Shown here: positions 56,526 to 64,000 of the stretch, piece by piece | How positions within the stretch are numbered: position 1 is the first letter of the stretch | Layout of the letters: each line of letters begins with the position of its first letter | NCBI GenBank assembly: GCA_921293015.1 | Contig: OV121084.1 | Span: 52,363,864 to 52,427,863 of the forward strand | DNA: 64,000 nucleotides | Direction of reading: 5' to 3' | Origin: Phorcus lineatus | Taxonomy: Eukaryota; Mollusca; Gastropoda; Trochida; Trochidae | The notes under the pieces: model-generated | The model's database searches: none | What the model saw: only the letters and a program-made list of their open reading frames with translations | Told to the model about the DNA's origin: nothing | Program-made: the position numbers and the translations under genes

Positions 56526-59500
56526 TTCACGTTGTAAACTTCTTTCCAGTTAGCTTTTACCGAAAACCTTGCCTGTCACTAATTCTTACCCTTGCTCTCT
56601 GACCGTCATTTTGCTCACCGAGAGTGTAAACCGCAACCCTATCACGATTTATTTGCCTATCCTCTATCCGCATACCTCAAACTTATTCCTGTCTAATGTC
56701 TACTGCTAATGGCGGCTGTGGCTGCAATGTCGTGCCTCTGGTCTTCGAGAAACTGTCAGAACGGAAATAGAACCTTTGATCTTCGATTAAAAATCCTTTG
56801 GACTACTGAAGCAACTACATGTAGACGCAGCTGAGAAACTTTCGTAGAGGTAGATCTTATCCAATCAGTTTATTTCAAAGTAAACTTCTGAAGACTTTTT
56901 TCACTCTGATTGATTTTTTAATGACACTTCTTTGAACTACGAAAGGAACTAGTCGTCTTTTTCAGTAAAAAATCTGTTCCTGGTAATCACTCGTAGGCAA
57001 GTAGGAGGTGTCGTTTCAGTTTATTCCACTTATATCTGCGAATGTTTTTTCCGAAAACAATAAATTCTTAAATAATATATAGAGTGTAGACAATTGAAAC
57101 TCTTCTGTCATTTAAGTGCTTTACCGTTTTACAGTTCTTGTTGGTATTTGAACAGTTTGGAAATGTCCTCAGAAATTGTTCCTCAGAACGGGAGTTGCCT
57201 CGTCAATGAATAAGGTATGATTTGTTGGAGTCCAACAGTCCTTGATGATTCTGGAAGTTGTGGTCAATGTTAACACGTTTATACTGTTATCACCCGAATA
57301 GATAACACGATACAGTGATAACTACGATATCAACACAGACTGTAATCACTCCTAAATGTCTTCTGAAGCGTTCCCTTAAGGTGAGCTCCTTGTGCCCATC
57401 TACAACACAAGTGTAGGGGCGCTATACATCATTGGCAACACTTGTCTAAGGGTTATAGATGTTTAAATACAGCTGATTTTTATATTAACCCTATATATTC
57501 TGATGCATTAAAAAGGTTTACCTTATATTTACATGTATTTTATCTACTTTATAACTTAAATTCTACAAATTCCTTTTTAAAAACACATACACTTATCTTA
57601 TTTCAACAAGATAAAAGTAAACTTTTTATCCTTGGGTATGAGATCTTCATTACTATGCATGCAGTTACTAAAGTGTTAATATTACCTACCCGTGAATGGC
57701 GAGCCTCCTCTCCAACTTTCATATACCCGCTAATCCATTACAACGGGTAAGTCAACACCCAACACCTATACGTTCTTCACCTTAAACACCCAACAGTTAC
57801 CAGTGCATGATAGGTATAATACACCTGATCGTCAATTATAGGTAGATCTGGTGACAGCACGTGTGTTTGTGTGTACATTTGAAATGCATGTGACACTCTA
57901 AATACTTTTCTACAACGTCTTTCTATAGAATCTGTTAATGTAAATATTTCTTGGAGCATATGTTATTGCGCATATCGTATAGATGCAGATATTTTTTTAT
58001 TCTAAAACAGAATTTAATCTTCTTGTTTATGAACAGATCACGAATTTGTTTCATAAAACCAATTTGTAAATTTCGAAATTTAAAATTGTAAATTTTTTAA
58101 CAAGTGTTGAATGTATAACATTATAATAAACTGGATGATATGTTGATATAACCACGTTAGAATTTACAAACGCGGAATTCATACATATTATACCCCAGTT
58201 GTTGACCCAGAGAGGGAACTCCCCCCTCTCATCCTTTTGGAATTTTTCATTTCAAATATCGTTCGTAAAATTGGTGACACCATTCAATAGATTCACTGTT
58301 TGGTAAAGGAAGTTGTCAAAGAAACGCCACACACACGAAAAACATTAAAGAGTTTGTTAATAGCTTTATATGGATTATAACACAGCTAATCACGTTTGCA
58401 AGAATTGCCACAGTTTCAGAAGAAGGGAGACAACTCATTGGTGCCTCATCTGTGCCCTGTTCAGTTTGTTGCAGTTTCTCCTCCGTTCAGTATGTATCAA
58501 AACCACTCATGCGCGTAGCTCTTAAATTTCCCATAGCCTTTAACAAAACAACAGCATGACCTACATACATAAAATATTGACTTACATCTTTATGGGGAGT
58601 TGATTCAGTGTTGATACCCGCGATAAAAAGTCTCGGTGCTGTTACGAGTCTAGGTACAAACACTTCGAATAAATAAGGAAGGGGTTTCATTTCTTACGTG
58701 TGTCGTCAAATCAGGAATGATATACTTATGAGCTTAATGAACGTAAGTAACACTTGAAACTAATTCATACTCTAAGGTTTTGGTGGATTAGCTTGGATTG
58801 GAACAATCATTTGCATCTGACGGGTAAACAAGGACACAATTTTAGGTTATTTCTTACTAAACGTGATGCCATGGAGACTTGAGTTTGATGTAACAGCGTA
58901 CTTTCAGTGTTGTCTTGGGATTGCAGAGCTAAAGAATATTGAGAATATAGTAGACCTCTTTTTAATTACGTTTATTAAGTGCTTAGATAACATTCCATAA
59001 GATGATGTGACCATTGTAAATTATATAAATTCAAGTAAATGATCAGATGAATGTCACAAGTATATCAGTTGAAAGACTCCATTTTCAGTTAAAGGACACC
59101 AATTGATTTTAACCTGGTATTATGTATAAGCATTGATGGATACGCCATATATGTAAATGATATACTGAAAGTAAATCATTATTCACGACAATCACTTACT
59201 GTCGGTTGGAATATTGTGTTCAATATCTTTTCAACATATTTTTATCGTCAATCATGTGTTTGCATACACGACATTCAAGTATACATCTATTTGATATATT
59301 TGTAATGTGATGGTAAAAGCTCACAGAATTTAAGCCCTGACTAAACCGTATATATTGAATTCCTAGTACACGTGCAAAGATGTTCTTGCCTGTGATTGGA
59401 GGAGGACGCTGTTGCTTTGATTGGGTGGTCAATATGGCGGTAACACCTGGACCACGGGGCGGTGTCGGGATGTAGGATCGATACCTGATAGATCGGAGTG

Positions 59501-59536
59501 GGCAATCAGTCGCGTAGCGTTACACTCACTCCCAAT
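56526..59536. other. Intergenic DNA upstream of the paralogue pair
   Basis: The first few hundred bases should contain the promoter of the 320-residue gene. Short open stretches on both strands lack coding character. Confidence 0.45.
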
Positions 59537-59750
59537 CAGACGATAAGTTGAATCAGCAGAGGATAAGTGGAACCAGCAGACGATACATTTGAACCCAAAG
59601 ACGATCATTTGAACCAGCAGACGATAGGTTGAACAAGCAGACGATAGGTTGAACCAGCAGACGATACATTTGAACCGAAAGACGATCATTTGAACCAACA
59701 GACGATAATAGGAACCAACAGACCATTAGTGTAGATACAAGCAGACGATA
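59537..59750. repeat. Minisatellite of about 20 bp with an 80-bp higher-order repeat
   Basis: Variants of GAACCAGCAGACGATAGGTT repeat about ten times. A longer block (CAGACGATACATTTGAACC then AAGACGATCATTTGAACCA) appears twice about 80 bases apart, giving a higher-order pattern. It lies 170 bases upstream of the usherin-like start codon. Confidence 0.85.
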
Positions 59751-59920
59751 AATGACGAAAGAAGTAACCAACAGAGGGAAATTGAGGTGAACAAAGGCAA
59801 AATCAGTGCCATACAGAATCGCCAAATGTTAGATTCAGAGAGTTGAAGTCAAGATTGTTGAAGACAAAGATAGGTGATTCGACCTCCGTAATGGAAAGTG
59901 TGTTGTGAAACTCAGCAATA

Positions 59921-60480
59921 ATGAAACCTGGAGTCTTACAGAAACTCTGCCGGTGTTTTCCGTCCAGGTGTATCAGAAGGAACTTCACACAATTATACAA
60001 ATCTTCAGCAATCAAAACCCTCATATTCCTGAGTTTGTTGGCTCTTGGCTCAGGCCAGACGACACCTCTTAGGCAGTTCCCGCCACTTTTTAACGCTGCC
60101 AAAGACAAACCCATCTTCACCTCCCCAACAGACAGCACGTGCGGGATCCCAAGCCGGAATGCTTACTGTCGGAGTTACACCCTTCCCCCTGCGAACAATG
60201 CCAGTTGTCTCCAGAGCTTGTGTGTCCAGGACTGTCCAGGGAGATTCCTGCCCGCCAACCCTGTGGATCTTTTGAACAACTCCCTCAGTCCCGGGATCGG
60301 TTCCTGTGTGGACACAGACACTGTCAACAGGAGACCCAACAGCTCTGAGGGTAGCTTCGCCTGGATTATATCCCAAACAGGAGATAACTGCTACTTATTC
60401 CCTGTGTCTAATCCTGATGTGGGAGTTAACGGAGCTTTTACTCTGACCGTGTGGATATGGATGGAGAATACGGTCGAGGG
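59921..60480 (+). CDS. Usherin-like protein, first coding exon (N-terminal 186 aa)
   Basis: The ATG at 59921 opens a frame that ends at a strong splice donor (GAGG|GTGAGA, exon end 60480). A long basic N-region is followed by a signal-anchor-like hydrophobic core (KTLIFLSLLALGSG, about residues 32-45). The mature part matches the start of usherin (USH2A) in pattern: STCGIPSRNAYC, then CLQSLCVQDCPGRF, GIGSCVDTD, and FTLTVWIWMEN, where the laminin-G-like jellyroll domain begins. Usherin is a very large extracellular matrix and membrane protein of laminin and fibronectin III domains, acting at sensory cell links and basement membranes in vertebrates. No following exon was found before 64000, so the rest is probably beyond the window. 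The start could also be preceded by a 5' UTR exon. Confidence 0.75.
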
Positions 60481-63400
60481 GTGAGATATTTGTTTTACTT
60501 GATATTTGACGAAATATGAATGCTTGATATTCTACAGAAATAAAATGAATACATGTCATTTTCAGATATAAACATCTTAGATTTATGTTTGCAGCGATTG
60601 GGTATACAATTTCTGTATGAGTTATACAAAATAACAGCTCATTCCTTTCTTTAAAAAATATCATATTTTCGTTTGTAAAAGTTTGTAAAATATTTGAATG
60701 TGTCCATGACGTTCTTGACACATTTGCACGCGAGGTATGACGGGCAATAAGACTTCAAGCTTTCTGGATAACAAGTTCTTGATAAAATAACCGAGTTGTG
60801 CCTTTTCGTTATTTTGAGAGTTTACTCATCCTATACTTCACCAGTGTGCTCTCAATACTAGACGAGAGACAGTTGTAGAAAATCACACAATGAATGAAAA
60901 TTAAACATAATTAAGATCTTGGATGTCGAATATTCCTTGCAGTTTACTTTTAACAAATTCCCTAGTTTATGTAAGAAAGTATTATGAACATTACTCTCCA
61001 AGACATTATAAGATCCATTCTTGTACTGTTGTCAAGAAATGACAGTAAATCATGGATTTGTTTGGAAATGTCGGATGTGTTGAAAAATAGGTTGATAGCG
61101 ATAAACTAATTTTCTAGGTAAATGTACTTATTAGGAACTTAACATCGAAAACGCATTTTCTTGAAACGTATAAGAATAAAGGAAATCTGTTAAATAGAAA
61201 TTATATTACAAGGTGGCACACTTCTCTTTTAAAACTGAAAGAGAAATAAGCAAGCAATAAGAAATGCATCATAAAATACGAATATGAAAATATGAAACCT
61301 CTACCTTGACTTAATTTGTCGTTAAGATAGATAGTCCGCTACTTTTAGTGTTTAGGTAATAAATAAAACACAAGTAAAATATTTTTTGAAATTAACTGAA
61401 CGGTCAAAATACAAATCGCATTAAAATTGAAGAATTCCACTTATCTAGACATGCAAGAAAGAATATCAGAGCACGCTTCATAATGAGTTGATGGGAATGA
61501 TTGACAAAAGATAAATCCTTGTTTAACAAAAGGAATGGACATAACCTCTTATTAGGAAATGAAAGCGTGTATGTCTTTTCTTTCAACCTTGATTTGTGAC
61601 ATACATCGTCGGAACGGTACGTGAGTTTAATCACAACAGATGCTCTAACGTTAAGTATTAATTAAACCTCTGTGTGATTGCAATTCATTAATTATTCCCT
61701 CTCATTAAATAGTAAAGGTACATCTGGGTAAGACCCAGTTTACAGAATCCAACACCGGCATATGGGACATCACCTCTGTTACTAAACAACAGATCAAACA
61801 ATACTAATACTGTTTATTAAAATCACGATTCTTGAGAAAACACAATTTACATCTAAAGGAAAATTCTCTATAAATAACTGGAAACGAAGCAAGAATTGAG
61901 AGAAAATTATAGTTAACTTGCAGAAGTTAAATGGTTAAAAGAACTGTCCATAAAGTAAACGTAGGTGTAAACTTTTAGACGAGTTGCCCACCGTTTGTTT
62001 TATAAAGTAAATTTGTTTTTTATATTTTTGACAAGATATTATCTAATATTTCGATAAAGTGTTCCACGTTTAAGACTCTGATGAACCTTACAGTAATGAA
62101 ATGTCAAACATTACAAACTATAGAGAAAGTTTTTTTTAGCGTATTTTTATTTGGATTTGGATTCGTGTTATTTGATTAAATGCATAATTGTAAGACACAG
62201 CGATGAATGCGACAGAAATGTTATATGTATTGGTATTCATACAATGAATTCTTTTATAATGTCTCATGATAAGATATCCTCTCAACATATTGAGTTTCGT
62301 ATGTTCAGATAATAAACTAATATTTAAATTTGGAAAAAGATCATTATATCGATGATAATAACAAAACTGCCATACGGTTTTGTCTATTGATAAATCGGTT
62401 TGATACACATACTTTCTTATTCGTACTGAACAAATTCTTGTATAAGTGATTGTATAGTCTTCTCAACCGTACCATTAACTAATGCTTAATTCCAAACATC
62501 CTACATCTTACAATAACTTCGATTGCAAACTATTCGGATTTTGAAGTTTTGGTCCAGAAATTGCTCCACTTGTAACAGATATTACGTGAGAAGACTTTGG
62601 GGAGAGAATGTTCAACACATCAATATAGCCTTCAGAGCTTTCTCGATCTAAACATAATGATGGCATCGTTACATAGGCTGGCTTAACAAAGTTCACGAAA
62701 CTCACAGTCTAGCATGTGCAAGTATGGATTATCTAAAAAATATCGTGAAGTGTAGATATGTGAATGTATGGAGACGTGTTGGGGAGATCAGCTGGAGGAT
62801 CTTGATCACAGGTGGTGTCTTCAGGGAGCAGGTGCGCTCGAGTAGTGCAACCTTAGTGTGTACCACGCCTCTAAGTCTCGCCAGGTCTTGGAACATCAGT
62901 GTTGTCATGGGGAAATTTGTTGTTTGAAGTCACCTTTCCTCACACCATTTTGACCGACAGAAAGCACATTCGTTTTATGTTAGATGCTATGAAATACAAA
63001 GCTTGGAATCATTTCACAATATCTTCGATTTCGACGCTTTTTATAAAGTTTACAAGAGATCTGTTTTTTAGGAATTGAGTTTTTTCTTCATAATCCTTTG
63101 GTTATCATTCTTCAAACTTGTGTAAGGTCGCAACATATTAGATATAAAATAAGACGATTAACTCAACCTAGCATTTTATAAACATTTTAATAAACATTTC
63201 CATATCAATTTCAATATATTAGATTTAATAGACACCTAAAATCTACATTGCATTTTCAATTACTGTTTATGATAACGCTTTAGCAAGTTTTGATCATATG
63301 TGTTTGTTGAACTTACATGAAGTCCCTCAATACACGATGAACAGGAGAGAGAATTGCACAATATAACACGTCACACAATTAGTGTTGAGGTCAACAACAG

Positions 63401-64000
63401 TTATGTGCTTTATTGATGGCTTGAGTTGTGTCTTAGAAAATAATCTTTCTTTCCATGAAATAATCAAAAAAATTCCAATAGGAAAGTTATAAAATTTTAT
63501 TGCAATGAGTTTCTGTCCAGTAATTATAACTTAAATAGGTTTTTTTATATTTAGCATCCATTCCAATCCTATGGCCTACAATACAGATATATACTTTGTC
63601 TTTATAGAGAGTTGTGTCCATTTCCTTAATCATCACATTAAGAAAATAGTCAAAAGTGTCATATTTTAATATCGACTATCAACTCTATGTGCGTGTATAT
63701 TTTATGATATTCGATGATCTTCTTAAAATAAGATGTTCTTTGTTTGGAACTCTGGAATAGTATTCTCTTTGAGCATTGTTACAATGTAAACAACTCTCAT
63801 CATTCATGCAGCGAGTTGTAGATAGCGAGCTGGACAGCTACCAGCAGCTACCATTCACTTTCTAATGAATATGTTATTCAAAATTATGTCAACTTTTCAA
63901 TACTAATAAATAGATTGACAGTGGTTTGAAAATTTGTACGGATTATTTTCGGAATATTTTGGTCACCAGCAATGGCGAAATTCCACTATGAATTAACTCC
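60481..64000. other. First intron of the usherin-like gene (inferred), with two unassigned minus-strand frames
   Basis: No usherin-like second exon could be recognised. Two minus-strand frames stand out by composition: 62729-62908 (ATG start, 59 residues, MTTLMFQDLARLRGVV, in a GC-rich patch) and 62508-62705 (KPAYVTMPSLCLDRES, no ATG start). They may be exons of a nested gene or remnants of a repeat. The rest is AT-rich and featureless. Confidence 0.4.

Noticed and set aside
55996-56553. 185-residue + strand frame
   Set aside because: Antisense to the 320-residue gene, whose minus-strand frame is longer and aligns with its paralogue.
59429-59825. Minus-strand frames with CIVCWF/YRLLVQ repeats
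   Set aside because: By-product of the 20-bp minisatellite at 59537-59750.

Overview
This is a stretch of animal nuclear DNA. Genes are split by GT-AG introns, most of the sequence is AT-rich and non-coding, and it is full of non-LTR retrotransposons, tRNA-derived SINEs and short inverted-repeat transposons. The gene content (DM9-domain lectin-like proteins, a two-domain galectin, an usherin-type N-terminus) and the LINE tail ending in a short ACTC array point to a mollusc. A gastropod such as abalone is my best guess; that is inference, since no marker gene is present.

Layout. 1-5.5 kb: LINE debris, a possible small secreted peptide gene, a 30-bp minisatellite and copies of a TTAA-flanked short element (called family A here). 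7.7-8.3 kb: a second TTAA-flanked element (family B). 9.4-13.3 kb: two intronless DM9-repeat genes on the + strand, 3 kb apart. 13.7-16.9 kb: an LTR-like block, a 173-bp hairpin, a CR1/L2-type LINE tail and a 19-bp minisatellite. 17.57-28.23 kb (minus): a complete tandem-repeat galectin gene, eight coding exons and 307 residues, with SINEs and small DNA transposons in its introns. 28.3-35.9 kb: no gene seen, several repeats. 35.9-38.5 kb (minus): a three-exon gene for a 416-residue protein whose C-terminal half weakly resembles the phospholipase D fold. A cluster of three CRE palindromes lies 0.5 kb upstream. 41.07-48.54 kb: a fold-back element with very long inverted arms, split by a 5.6-kb L1/Tx1-type LINE that left a 9-bp target duplication. 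49.4-52 kb: more family A and B copies and a diverged local duplication. 52.5-56.5 kb (minus): two single-exon paralogues of unknown function. 59.9-60.5 kb (+): the first coding exon of an usherin-like gene; the rest probably lies beyond the window.

How the genes relate. The DM9 pair and the galectin are all carbohydrate-recognition proteins of the kind used by molluscs in innate immunity, so 9-28 kb may be a loose lectin neighbourhood. The other genes have no obvious functional link. There are no operons, CRISPR arrays or rRNA genes; the only tRNA-like sequences are SINE heads.

The most unusual items are the nested fold-back/LINE structure, the unnamed 416-residue protein, the unknown paralogue pair and the two TTAA-flanked element families.
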